A stretch of 17,842 nt of DNA. Origin: JAUVXJ01 sp964577995 (GTDB lineage Bacteria > Chloroflexota > Anaerolineae > UBA7937 > B3-Chlor). Under the pieces are notes generated by a model. It was not told the DNA's origin, did not search any database, and worked only from the letters and a program-made list of their open reading frames with translations. The stretch spans positions 1 through 17,842 of the forward strand of contig CAZOBP010000046.1 in assembly GCA_964577995.1 (NCBI GenBank), written 5' to 3'. Shown piece after piece: positions 6,878 to 14,069 of this stretch. A program made the position numbers and the translations under genes. Within the stretch, counting starts at the first letter, position 1. Each line of letters opens with the position of its first letter.

Positions 6878-7927
6878 ATGCGAAAGATCAGCCTGGGTGC
6901 CACCCGTATGGTGGTCTCCGAGATCGGCTTCGGGGGCATCCCCATACAGCGCCTTTCCCATGATCAAGCAGTATCGGTCGTAAGGCGCTGCCTCGACCTG
7001 GGCATCACCTTCCTGGACACCGCCAATGGCTATACTACCAGCGAGGAGCGCATCGGGGAAGCCGTACGTGACCGACGCGAGGACCTGGTGCTGGCCACCA
7101 AGAGCCAGGCCAGAGACGCCAAGGGAGTGGCAGAGCACCTGGCCTTGAGTCTGAAGCGGCTGGGGGTGGAGACCATAGACCTCTACCAGTTTCACTGTGT
7201 CAGCACCGAGGAGGATTTCCAGAAGGTCTTGGCTCCAGGCGGCCCTCTCGACGTGGTCCGGCAGGCACAGGCCTCCGGTGTGGTCCGACACGTGGGCCTG
7301 ACCTCCCACTCCATGACCATCGCTCTTAAGGCTGTCCAATCCGGACACTTCGAGACCATCATGTTCCCCTTCAACTTCATCGCCAACGAAGCGGCCCAGG
7401 AACTCATCCCCCTGGCCCTGGAAGGAGAAGTGGGCTTCATCGCCATGAAACCCCTGGCAGGTGGAGCACTGGACGATGCCACTCTGGCCTTCAAGTACCT
7501 CCGGCAGTATCCCCAGATCCTTCCCATCCCGGGCATCGAGCGGGCGGCCGAGATAGAAGAGATCGTCGCCATTATGGAGGGGCCAGTGGAGATGACGCCC
7601 CAGGAGCAGGCGGCCATAGAGCGTATGCGCGCTGAGCTAGGGAACCGCTTCTGCCGTCGCTGTGGCTACTGCCAGCCCTGCCCTCAGGGCGTCTCCATCC
7701 AAAGCCTGATGATCCTGGACAGCGTCATCAAGCGTATGCCGGCCGCCAACATCTTCTCCGGTCTGGCGCAGGAAGTCGAGAGTGCCGAGGCGTGCACCGA
7801 ATGCGGGGAGTGTGAGGAAAAGTGCCCCTATGGACTGCCCATCCGGGAGATGATCCAGGAGCACATCAATCTGTTCCATAAGGAAATGGCGAAGTGCGGC
7901 CTGATCGTAGGTGGCGGAGCGAAGTAG
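6878..7927 (+). CDS. Aldo/keto reductase with C-terminal ferredoxin-type double 4Fe-4S region
   Basis: A 349-residue protein. The first 240 residues form an AKR barrel with the complete catalytic tetrad: D47 and Y52 in DTANGY, K75 in ATKS and H106 in YQFH. The C-terminus has two cysteine clusters: C259, C262, C265, C268 (CRRCGYCQPCP) and C306, C309, C312, C316 (CTECGECEEKCP), typical of ferredoxin-like 4Fe-4S binding. This AKR/ferredoxin architecture is common in anaerobes and suggests electron exchange beyond NAD(P)H, though the substrate is unknown. ATG 6878 has GGAG 8 nt upstream and begins exactly at the barrel. The open frame extends upstream to 6566, but only as a shadow of the FHA gene. 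A nine-cysteine small protein follows 3 nt after the stop. Confidence 0.93.
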   Translation: MRKISLGATRMVVSEIGFGGIPIQRLSHDQAVSVVRRCLDLGITFLDTANGYTTSEERIGEAVRDRREDLVLATKSQARDAKGVAEHLALSLKRLGVETIDLYQFHCVSTEEDFQKVLAPGGPLDVVRQAQASGVVRHVGLTSHSMTIALKAVQSGHFETIMFPFNFIANEAAQELIPLALEGEVGFIAMKPLAGGALDDATLAFKYLRQYPQILPIPGIERAAEIEEIVAIMEGPVEMTPQEQAAIERMRAELGNRFCRRCGYCQPCPQGVSIQSLMILDSVIKRMPAANIFSGLAQEVESAEACTECGECEEKCPYGLPIREMIQEHINLFHKEMAKCGLIVGGGAK

Positions 7928-7930
7928 CTA

Positions 7931-8233
7931 ATGTGTCGCCCTTGCACATTCTACTACGAGGATAGCCACCGCAGGTCACCCAGGAAGGAGTGCCGTCTCC
8001 TTCAGCGTAATCTAGCTTCGGCACCCTGGGACGAGAAGCTATGTCGATCGTGTCCCGTGCCAGAGATCCTCGAGCGCAACCCGTGCGCGAACCTGGCCCT
8101 GGAGGCCGAAGTGAGATCCCGGTTCGGCTTCTTTCGCAGGGTCGCTGTCTTTGCCGTCTGTACCGAAAAGACTGAGGAGATCGGCGACCCGAGGACATGC
8201 AGAGAGGGCTGCGAGGAGTTCGAGAGACTCTAG
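7931..8233 (+). CDS. Small nine-cysteine protein of unknown function, AKR partner
   Basis: A 100-residue basic protein with Cys at 2, 5, 21, 38, 41, 52, 77, 90 and 94, giving CxxC pairs at each end of the first half (CRPC, CRSC) and a final CREGC. The arrangement fits binding of zinc or Fe-S clusters. I do not recognise a named family. Support for it being real: it starts 3 nt after the Fe-S aldo/keto reductase stop, a GGAG lies about 10 nt before the ATG, and its TAG abuts an intrinsic terminator. Open frames on the opposite strand here look like shadows. It could be an electron-transfer partner or a cluster-assembly or stabilising factor for the reductase; this is inference from position only. 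Confidence 0.75.
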   Translation: MCRPCTFYYEDSHRRSPRKECRLLQRNLASAPWDEKLCRSCPVPEILERNPCANLALEAEVRSRFGFFRRVAVFAVCTEKTEEIGDPRTCREGCEEFERL

Positions 8234-8265
8234 GTGGTGCCCAGTCCAGGGGCACACCGCTTTTT
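8233..8265 (+). terminator. Intrinsic terminator of the FHA-AKR-Cys operon
   Basis: GGT-(G)-GTGCCC pairs with GGGCAC-ACC around the seven-base loop AGTCCAG: a nine-base-pair stem with one bulged G, followed by GC and TTTTT. It begins at the last base of the small-protein stop codon and lies between convergent genes. The minus strand lacks a T-run, so it should act one way. Confidence 0.8.
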
Positions 8266-8385
8266 CCAGCCAGTTACCGCCACCACGACGCTTCTCCCGT
8301 CAGGCGCGCCTCTTCATCGGACATGCTGACGTTGCTGAACATGCGGTATGCTTGCGGCTAGGGACCTACCGCTACCAGCGGCGCA

Positions 8386-9201
8386 CTACCTCTGGCAATG
8401 GGGGCAGAAGTACGTGCCTCTGCCTCCGATGGACACCTTCTCAATGGGAGTCCCACACACGAAGCAAGGTTCCCCTTTTCGGGCCTTCACCTGGAACCGC
8501 TCCTCGAATGCTCCCTTCCTGCCGTCCAGGTGCACGAAGGCCATCTCGGAGGACCCGCCCAGCTCCAGCCCTCGCTCCAGGGTGGCCACGATACTCTCGT
8601 GCAACCGCTGCGCCTCCTGCTTTTCCAAAGAAGAGGCCACTCTGGAGGGAGCGATACGGGCCTCGAAGAGTATCTCGTCGGCGTAGGTGTTGCCCACCCC
8701 GGCGATGTACCTCTGGTCCAGGAGAAAGGACTTGATCTTGCCCCTGCGCTGAGCCAGCATCTCTCTCAGCGCCTCCGTGGTGAACTCCCCAGTCAGGGGA
8801 TCGAGGCCCAGCTTCTTCAATTCCGGCAGATGCTCGAGTTCTTCAGTAGCCGTCAAGCGAAGGAACTTGAGGGGTACCTGACCCAAGGTAAGTTGCTCGG
8901 AATCGAACACCAGTGTCAAGCGTACGTCGCTGGGCTCTCCGTCGTGGAGGCTGGAGAGCAACAACTGTCCCACCATCATCAGATGGAGAACCAGCGAGTG
9001 CCCGCTGTCCAGGTCGAGAACGAGCATCTTCCCGCGTCGCTGGACGTCGAGGATCGTAGCCCCCTCGACGGATGCCTTCCACTCCTCGACGGGGCGGTCT
9101 CCCTCCTTGCCCTCGGGGAACACGAGCTCCCGCACGCGTCGACCCACAACGTGGTCCTTCAGCTCATCTTTGAGGATCTCCAACTCAGGTAGTTCGGGCA
9201 T
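8386..9201 (-). CDS. mutM: Formamidopyrimidine/oxidised-base DNA glycosylase (Fpg/Nei family)
   Basis: A 271-residue Fpg/MutM-type bifunctional glycosylase and AP lyase, which removes oxidised purines and nicks the strand. It has the N-terminal MPELPELE with catalytic Pro2 and Glu3, Lys58 in the RRGKML strand, the H2TH block IAGVGNTYADEILFEARI, the DNA-binding KARKGEPC, and a C-terminal zinc finger with C246, C249, C266 and C269. Length is normal and no key residue is missing. Nei and Fpg are hard to split by eye; the HLMMVGQL and FCPHCQ forms favour Fpg. It is the last gene of a minus-strand set, 33 nt after DUF763, with a GGAG upstream of the ATG. The context suggests a DNA-repair operon. 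Confidence 0.96.
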   Translation of the reverse strand: MPELPELEILKDELKDHVVGRRVRELVFPEGKEGDRPVEEWKASVEGATILDVQRRGKMLVLDLDSGHSLVLHLMMVGQLLLSSLHDGEPSDVRLTLVFDSEQLTLGQVPLKFLRLTATEELEHLPELKKLGLDPLTGEFTTEALREMLAQRRGKIKSFLLDQRYIAGVGNTYADEILFEARIAPSRVASSLEKQEAQRLHESIVATLERGLELGGSSEMAFVHLDGRKGAFEERFQVKARKGEPCFVCGTPIEKVSIGGRGTYFCPHCQR

Positions 9202-9234
9202 CGTTCACGAGCTCCACTCCTGGCCTCTCGGGTC

Positions 9235-10323
9235 TCACACCGCTGGCCTGGTCTGCTCGACCCAGGAGGCGAGTCTCCGCAAAGCAGCCAGCTTCTCCCT
9301 GTCTCCCAGTCGAGCCCTACGCAGAGCCTGCTCCAGGGTGTGGATGGAGCGGTCGTAGTTGGCACGGTCAACGGGATAAGGATGGCCGCCCTTGCTACCG
9401 TGGGCGAAGCTGTGTCTCACGGGGTCCCGAAAGCTCGGTGTTGCGCCGTGCACCAACTCGGCGATCAGGCTTGGCGCTCGTATCGTCTTGGGACCCACAC
9501 CCTGTAGACTGAGAAGCGCCTCGAAGTCGTGGGGTTGTGTCTCGTAGGTCTTGAGAAAGATGGTGCGCAGACTGTCGGGGTGCACTTCGCTCAACCGGAC
9601 CTCGTGATGAGCAGGCAAATCCAGATGCTGCAACTTCTTCAGTTCAGCCAGCAGCCGATCAGGAGACTCCTGGCTCAGCGTGGTGCTGGCTTGGCGGGCC
9701 ACCTCACTCTCCCTGGCCACCATGTTCAGTACATCGCCCTCCCGGTCGCAGCAGATGGCCGCGTGGGGCTCACAAGTGAACTCCCGAACCCCATCACTCA
9801 ACCAGTGATACCTGCGCGCGAATCGGGTGGAAACGTTCATGCCCTGCTGTATCACGCACCACGTCCCCTGACGATTGAAAACGAAAGTGTGATGGTAGAT
9901 CTGGTAGCCATCCTGCAAACCTGCACTGTCAACCTTGGCCGCCATTCGACTGGCGTAGACTAACTCCGCCGGATCGCGGCTCAGCGAAGGACCAAGGTCC
10001 TCGATCTCCTGAGGCGTGCGGCGGGAGGGCGCCCCCTTTCCCCCTGCCACGAACAGCCCCAGCTCCTCCTGGCGTTCGCGTAGACCCTCTTTCAGCGCTC
10101 CGCAGGCAGTGGTCGTGAGGCCACTGGAGTGCCAGTCGAATCCCAGTACGCATCCAAAGGACTGAAACCAGAAGGGGTCCGACAGACGGCGCAGGAGGTC
10201 CTCGGTACCGTGCTCCTCCACGATGACGCCAGCGATCTCACCGGCCAGCCTCTTCATGCGACCGAACAGCCAGCGAGGCGCCCGGCCGTAGTGCAAGGGT
10301 AGGTTGGCCGTGCCCGTTCTCAC
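9235..10323 (-). CDS. DUF763 family protein with a helix-hairpin-helix-like element
   Basis: A 362-residue protein recognisable as DUF763 from its N-terminal RTGTANLPLHYGRAPRWLF, the block FQSFGCVLGFDWHSSGL at 53-69, and RYHWLSDGV at 171-179. The function of the family is not established. Near residues 273-285, LQGVGPKTIRA looks like a helix-hairpin-helix, a common non-specific DNA-backbone-binding turn. Conserved His, Asp and Cys residues in the centre could be catalytic, but I cannot assign an active site. The GTG start shares a GTGA with the stop of the upstream radical SAM gene, so the two are translationally coupled. MutM lies 33 nt downstream. This sandwich between two lesion-repair-type proteins points to a nucleic-acid role, perhaps nuclease or glycosylase-like. 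Confidence 0.9.
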   Translation of the reverse strand: MRTGTANLPLHYGRAPRWLFGRMKRLAGEIAGVIVEEHGTEDLLRRLSDPFWFQSFGCVLGFDWHSSGLTTTACGALKEGLRERQEELGLFVAGGKGAPSRRTPQEIEDLGPSLSRDPAELVYASRMAAKVDSAGLQDGYQIYHHTFVFNRQGTWCVIQQGMNVSTRFARRYHWLSDGVREFTCEPHAAICCDREGDVLNMVARESEVARQASTTLSQESPDRLLAELKKLQHLDLPAHHEVRLSEVHPDSLRTIFLKTYETQPHDFEALLSLQGVGPKTIRAPSLIAELVHGATPSFRDPVRHSFAHGSKGGHPYPVDRANYDRSIHTLEQALRRARLGDREKLAALRRLASWVEQTRPAV

Positions 10324-11435
10324 GTCTGCACCTCACCTGGAGCGGACTGCAGCCACCCCTCTACCTCCAGGGCGAGCCTCTTGCCGATGCCCTTGATGTT
10401 CTGCAGGCCCTTCTCGCCTCCCCGCCGATACAGGTCCCCCACATCGTCTTCCATCTCATCTATGGCCCAGGCTGCCTTGCGATACGCCCACTGGCGATAG
10501 CCCGTGGCTTGTTCCAGAAACAGATCGTAGGCCCTCAGGAATAGCTTCTCGGCTATGCGCTTGTTCGCCGCCAGAGCATCGCCAGGCAGCACCGGCCGAC
10601 TCATGCGGTCCGCGATACCGTGCCTCGTCCAGATCTCCCTCGCGCGCCGCAGCAGCAACAGAGCGTAGTCACCTCGCGTCTCATAACCCTCGCCATATAG
10701 TTGATGGTAAAGCGAGACGGTTTGGGGATAGTGCCGCTCCAGGAAGCTCATGTACCGCGCCCGCTGGGCTCCTTCTTTGAGAGTCAATCCCGCAGCCAGC
10801 ACGAACTGCCCGCCTGCGTCTTTGACCCTCCTGACCACGTCTTCCATATTCCCGTCGTCGTCCGATATCCCGGGTAGCAAGGGCATCATGGCCACTCCTG
10901 TGGTCAGTCCAGCATCGGCCACTGCCCTCATGGCCTCCAGCCGCCGCTCTGGTGGAGAGGCCCCTGGCTCGAACCTGCCCGCGATGTGCTCATCGAAGGT
11001 CGTGATCGTGAAGAACACACAAGCCCATGACCGCCTCCCCGCCTCCTGGAAGAGCTCCAGATCGCGCAACACCAGGTCCGATTTCGTCAGAACTTGCACC
11101 GGGAAAGAGTGGCGACACAGCACCTCCACCACACTCCTGGTGACACCCTTTTCCTTCTCGATGGGCTGGTAGCTGTCACAGACCCCACCCATCGACGCCA
11201 CAGCTCGCTTCAGCCTCGGTAGTTGTCTATCCAGAACCTCTGCGGCGTTCTCCTTGACAAACACCGTCCCCTCGAAGCTCTCGGCAAGCCCATACTGGTT
11301 GGCCCGCGCATCGCAGTAGATGCATCCGTGTGCGCAGCCTCGGTAGGGATTGACCGTGTATGAGGCCCAGAACCAGTCATCGACGTGGCGAAGCCTGTTG
11401 ATCATGGACGTGGCTCTGTAGGGCTCGTACTTCAT
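10320..11435 (-). CDS. SplB-like radical SAM protein with C-terminal helix-hairpin-helix
   Basis: A 371-residue radical SAM protein. The cluster motif CAHGCIYC (C34, C38, C41, CxxxCxxC) sits in the context NPYRGCAHGCIYCDARANQYG. The block SYQPIEKEKGVTR followed by PVQVLTKSDLVLRD matches the spore photoproduct lyase-related (SplB/Rv2578c-like) branch. In true SPL this chemistry reverses the thymine dimer of spore DNA; relatives in non-sporulating bacteria have unproven substrates. The last ~30 residues (KGLQNIKGIGKRLALEVEGWL, about 342-362; key GIGKRLA) form a helix-hairpin-helix, supporting DNA as the substrate. The start is ATG 11435 with a weak upstream AGGA. It is the first gene of a coupled set with DUF763 and MutM. 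Confidence 0.9.
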   Translation of the reverse strand: MKYEPYRATSMINRLRHVDDWFWASYTVNPYRGCAHGCIYCDARANQYGLAESFEGTVFVKENAAEVLDRQLPRLKRAVASMGGVCDSYQPIEKEKGVTRSVVEVLCRHSFPVQVLTKSDLVLRDLELFQEAGRRSWACVFFTITTFDEHIAGRFEPGASPPERRLEAMRAVADAGLTTGVAMMPLLPGISDDDGNMEDVVRRVKDAGGQFVLAAGLTLKEGAQRARYMSFLERHYPQTVSLYHQLYGEGYETRGDYALLLLRRAREIWTRHGIADRMSRPVLPGDALAANKRIAEKLFLRAYDLFLEQATGYRQWAYRKAAWAIDEMEDDVGDLYRRGGEKGLQNIKGIGKRLALEVEGWLQSAPGEVQT

Positions 11436-11456
11436 CTTCAGATCAGTCCTAGGGGG

Positions 11457-11485
11457 AAAACGGCTGTGCCGCTGCTACCACAGCC
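11457..11485 (-). terminator. Candidate terminator between the NERD-like gene and the radical SAM gene
   Basis: On the minus strand GGCTGTG (11485-11479) pairs with CACAGCC (11468-11462) around a ten-base loop and is followed by GTTTTCCCCC. The stem is perfect but the T-run is only four. It would end the prepilin peptidase operon and separate it from the repair operon, leaving only a short space for the promoter of the latter. Confidence 0.45.
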
Positions 11486-11575
11486 TACAAGACGATGCAA
11501 GCTAGCTCACGGGCACCACTGTGTAACGGCGTCCTGCAGGAGTATGACAGGCAGCGGCTGGGCCAGGCCGCCATC

Positions 11576-12265
11576 TCAGATACGGGGCGCCTCCTCGAAG
11601 AGCTTGGTCAACGCCCCCAGCATCTCAGGCGACATCTCTCCGCGCGCGGATGCTCTCCTGATGTGCCCCTTCAGTCGCCGCAGAGGCAGAACGGGCACAG
11701 AGGCCGTTGTCACCTCGAGGCGTGCCTCAGGGTTGACAAAGACGACCAGCCCTTGGACCTCTGTGTTGATATCCGGCGCTTGCTCCTCGATGTACTTCTG
11801 TAGCTTCTCCACATCCTGTTGTGTTTCCTTCGTCGGGTTGCCCAGCGACTCTTCCGTGAAAAACCGCAGCACCCGGCGCAGACTCATGTCCCGCACCCAC
11901 TTGTCCTTGAAACATCTTATCCCGCCATCTACCCCTCTTACGATGAGGACAAAGACGCCGTGCGGGGTGAGCAGGACATGATCGACTGGCAGGACGTGGT
12001 TGTACAAGCGATAGCGGTCGTCGAACTCTGCAAGGGCACCAGTCAGCCTCTGAATAAGCTGGGGACCGCGCATCGCTTGCTCCTGACCACGACTACCCAG
12101 AGTGTACATCACCACCCCCAGGGCCACGAGAACGACCGACATCATCCTGTATTGGGTAAAAGACGCGATGAGCGCACCAAAGACCATAACCAGGCCAATG
12201 AGAGTAGCTACCTGGCCTAGCCTGCCCCCCCGTGCCATCATCTGCTCGTTGGTGATTGTTCGCAT
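11576..12265 (-). CDS. NERD-like (nuclease-related domain) membrane protein
   Basis: A 229-residue protein with two membrane helices (about 17-36 and 40-57) and a cytoplasmic domain from about 68. That domain resembles NERD: LTGALAEFDDRYRLYNHVL, then HVLLTPHGVFVLIVRG at 96-111, GGIRCFKDKW at 114-123 and LGNPTKETQQDVEKL at 141-155. NERD is distantly related to restriction-type nuclease folds. The usual acidic/Lys strand (VxExK) here reads VLIVR, with Arg110 for Lys, so catalysis is doubtful. The frame is open to a TTG at 12352, but ATG 12265 has a fine AAGGGGTGA at proper spacing and the protein then begins just before the helix, so I use it. It follows the prepilin peptidase gene by 65 nt. 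Confidence 0.75.
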   Translation of the reverse strand: MRTITNEQMMARGGRLGQVATLIGLVMVFGALIASFTQYRMMSVVLVALGVVMYTLGSRGQEQAMRGPQLIQRLTGALAEFDDRYRLYNHVLPVDHVLLTPHGVFVLIVRGVDGGIRCFKDKWVRDMSLRRVLRFFTEESLGNPTKETQQDVEKLQKYIEEQAPDINTEVQGLVVFVNPEARLEVTTASVPVLPLRRLKGHIRRASARGEMSPEMLGALTKLFEEAPRI

Positions 12266-12330
12266 CGTGTCACCCCTTGCTCCACGTATGGTCAGATAAC
12301 CGAGTCCGCCTAACACTTGGGCCATACCGC

Positions 12331-13083
12331 CTAGTAGAGGCCAAAATACCAACCAATGATCTCCCCCCCGAACACCAGGACTGTTAGGCCAGCCACGGCC
12401 AGAAACACCCCGTACGGAACGTAACTTCGTAGACCTTTCTTTCTACTGAGCACGAGCACCAGGGCCACAAGTCCGCCCAGGGAGACGGCGATGATCAGAG
12501 CCAGGATCACCTCCGGGAATCCAGTGATCAAGCCAACGAAGGCCGCCAGATTGGCGTCGCCCCTCCCCATGGCCGTTCTCCTGAAGACCACCTTGCCGAC
12601 CACCGCCACCAGGTAAAAGAAAGAGAAGGCGAGGGCACCCCCCAATATCGCGCGCCGTAGGCCCAGACCCGGGTGGAAGTAACTACCCGCGAGGGCCAGC
12701 CCGATGGCCGGGTAGATAATCACCCGCAGGATGAGCCGATGCTCCAAGTCGATCACGAAGATCAGAAACAGTGCGCACGCGTACAGCGTGACAAGGCACA
12801 ACTGCACAGACGGACCATATCGTAGCCAAAAGAAGACGAAAGACAGCGCGGTAATCAACTCCAGCAGGGGCCAGCGCCAGCTCCGCCGAGCACCGCAGCC
12901 CGCACACCTGCCTCCGCTGAGCAGCAGGCCGGTGAACGAGGAAAGCTCCAGCCACGACCGCTCCCTCTGGCAGTGCAAACAACGAGGCTTGCTCAGTATT
13001 CGAGCACGCCGAGGGAGATTGTCAGCAGCAAGATTCAGAAAGACCCCGGCGAACCAGCCCAGGACCCCGAATAGCGCAGCCAC
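12331..13083 (-). CDS. Type IV prepilin peptidase (A24 family, leader peptidase/N-methyltransferase)
   Basis: A 250-residue integral membrane protein that processes type IV pilin-like signal peptides and normally N-methylates the new N-terminus. The N-terminal methylase region has both zinc-type cysteine pairs (C35/C38 in CLHC, C60/C63 in CAGC). The peptidase aspartates are D112 in IDLEHRLI and D176 in GRGDANLAAFVG (GxGD motif, with Arg at x). About seven hydrophobic helices follow. The start is GTG 13083 with AGAGGG about 6 nt upstream. No pilin, PilB or PilC genes are present in the window, so it may serve a pilus encoded elsewhere. It leads a two-gene unit with a NERD-like protein, from a promoter interlocked with the divergent one. 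Confidence 0.92.
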   Translation of the reverse strand: MAALFGVLGWFAGVFLNLAADNLPRRARILSKPRCLHCQRERSWLELSSFTGLLLSGGRCAGCGARRSWRWPLLELITALSFVFFWLRYGPSVQLCLVTLYACALFLIFVIDLEHRLILRVIIYPAIGLALAGSYFHPGLGLRRAILGGALAFSFFYLVAVVGKVVFRRTAMGRGDANLAAFVGLITGFPEVILALIIAVSLGGLVALVLVLSRKKGLRSYVPYGVFLAVAGLTVLVFGGEIIGWYFGLY

Positions 13084-13112
13084 ACTGTACCCTCTGGTGA
13101 ATGCTGAAGCGG

Positions 13113-13141
13113 ATTATACCGCACAGGTTTGACAAAGACAA
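13113..13141 (-). promoter_or_regulatory. Promoter of the prepilin peptidase operon
   Basis: On the minus strand TTGTCT (13141-13136), a 17-nt spacer and a perfect TATAAT (13118-13113) predict a start near 13106, about 23 nt before the GTG of the prepilin peptidase. The spacer contains the -35 of the divergent promoter. Confidence 0.6.
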
Positions 13142-13157
13142 CGGCCCACCGTACAAT
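13129..13157 (+). promoter_or_regulatory. Strong sigma70-type promoter for the membrane protein-nucleotidyltransferase pair
   Basis: A perfect TTGACA (13129-13134), a 17-nt spacer and TACAAT (13152-13157) give a near-consensus promoter, with a start near 13164 and a leader of about 57 nt before ATG 13221. It also rules out the upstream frame extension to 13101 as the true start. Confidence 0.78.
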
Positions 13158-13220
13158 CACTCAGACCGCGGAAGTCTTCATTGTCCAAGCCCCTCGAAAT
13201 GCGTACAAGGTACATGGCAG

Positions 13221-14030
13221 ATGCCTCGCTATGACAGACTCAGCATCCTGGTCAGCCTCGTCCTCTTCGGACTCGTTGTCTCACACCTCGTCGAACTCCC
13301 GACGAGAACCATATCCTTCGTGGCTCTTGGGGTGCCTACCACGATCTACCTCTCCAGTCGCTGGCTTGTCGCCGCACTACTGGTCACCCTCACGGGTGCT
13401 GGCGTGGATTCCATCGTCCGGTCCCACCCCCAGGCGCGCAAAGCTGGCTGGGGATACGTCCTCTCTTTCTGGGGGTTGCCATGTTCCGTTGTTCTTCTCT
13501 CGTCGGTCATCCTACCCCTCTCTCCCAGCATACCTTTCTGGCTTTCTGCATTGGCGGTGACCGGGCTGGTTCTCTCCCTGTTGGTGGTCGGGCAGTCCGA
13601 CACCATTGGAAGTCGCGGGCGTCACGCTGACGTGGCACGCTGGGGACTGGGCCTAGCCGTGTATGCAGCCGTGTTTGTGTTCTGCACTCTCATCTACGGT
13701 GCGCGGGCGCGCAGTCTCCTGTCGTCCACGGCCATCTCTGTCCTTGCTATCACTCTGGCCTCGGAACTCCTCCGGCCGCAGTCCCCCGAACTGTCCACCA
13801 GACGTCCCTGGGTCTATGCTCTCGTCGTGGGCCTGGTTCTCGGAGAGGTGGCCTGGGCCCTGAACCATCTGAGCCTTACCGCCGTCGGAGGCGGCATTTT
13901 CCTTCTTCTCATCTTCTACGTCGTGTGCGGGCTAGCCAAGCAACATCTCAGCGCTCAGCTCTCGCGCCCGGTGATTGCGGAGTTCGTCGCGGTGTCCATT
14001 GTGGGACTGGGATTCCTCTACCTGATGTGA
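13221..14030 (+). CDS. Polytopic membrane protein of unknown function
   Basis: A 269-residue, strongly hydrophobic protein with about eight predicted helices and short loops. Basic residues follow the first Met (MPRYDR). A central soluble-looking stretch, GQSDTIGSRGRHADVARW, separates two halves. I see no catalytic or transport motif. It may belong to one of the Chloroflexota-restricted DUF membrane families such as DUF5656, but I could not confirm that. The frame is open upstream to 13101, but that extension would overlap the promoter and is polar; ATG 13221 is therefore chosen despite only a weak AAGG upstream. It is followed after 39 nt by a nucleotidyltransferase-like gene with a very strong ribosome-binding site. 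Confidence 0.75.
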   Translation: MPRYDRLSILVSLVLFGLVVSHLVELPTRTISFVALGVPTTIYLSSRWLVAALLVTLTGAGVDSIVRSHPQARKAGWGYVLSFWGLPCSVVLLSSVILPLSPSIPFWLSALAVTGLVLSLLVVGQSDTIGSRGRHADVARWGLGLAVYAAVFVFCTLIYGARARSLLSSTAISVLAITLASELLRPQSPELSTRRPWVYALVVGLVLGEVAWALNHLSLTAVGGGIFLLLIFYVVCGLAKQHLSAQLSRPVIAEFVAVSIVGLGFLYLM

Positions 14031-14049
14031 GTGTCGTGGCAGGGCCTAG

Positions 14050-14060
14050 AAGGAGGAGGT
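14050..14060 (+). promoter_or_regulatory. Strong ribosome-binding site deciding the nucleotidyltransferase start
   Basis: The sequence AAGGAGGAGGT lies about 9 nt before ATG 14070. It makes that ATG far more likely than the in-frame GTG at 14031, which abuts the stop of the previous gene and would place this Shine-Dalgarno inside the coding sequence. Confidence 0.8.
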
Positions 14061-14069
14061 GGATCGGAC

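Noticed and set aside
7866..8257. Minus-strand open frames opposite the nine-cysteine gene
   Set aside because: They cross the end of the aldo/keto reductase and the terminator; the plus frame has Cys pairs, operon spacing and a terminator at its stop.
8369..8381. A small CCGCT/AGCGG hairpin downstream of mutM
   Set aside because: A five-pair stem with no T-run on the minus strand; not a supportable terminator.
8398..9192. A 264-codon plus-strand open frame opposite mutM
   Set aside because: MutM has every family motif on the minus strand; the plus frame is Leu/Gln/His-rich antisense with no domain.
12266..12352. TTG-initiated extension of the NERD-like protein
   Set aside because: It overlaps the prepilin peptidase end. 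ATG 12265 has a much better ribosome-binding site (AAGGGGTGA) and fits the membrane-helix layout.
13101..13220. N-terminal extension of the polytopic membrane protein
   Set aside because: It overlaps the TTGACA-N17-TACAAT promoter and encodes a polar stretch; ATG 13221 begins the hydrophobic protein.
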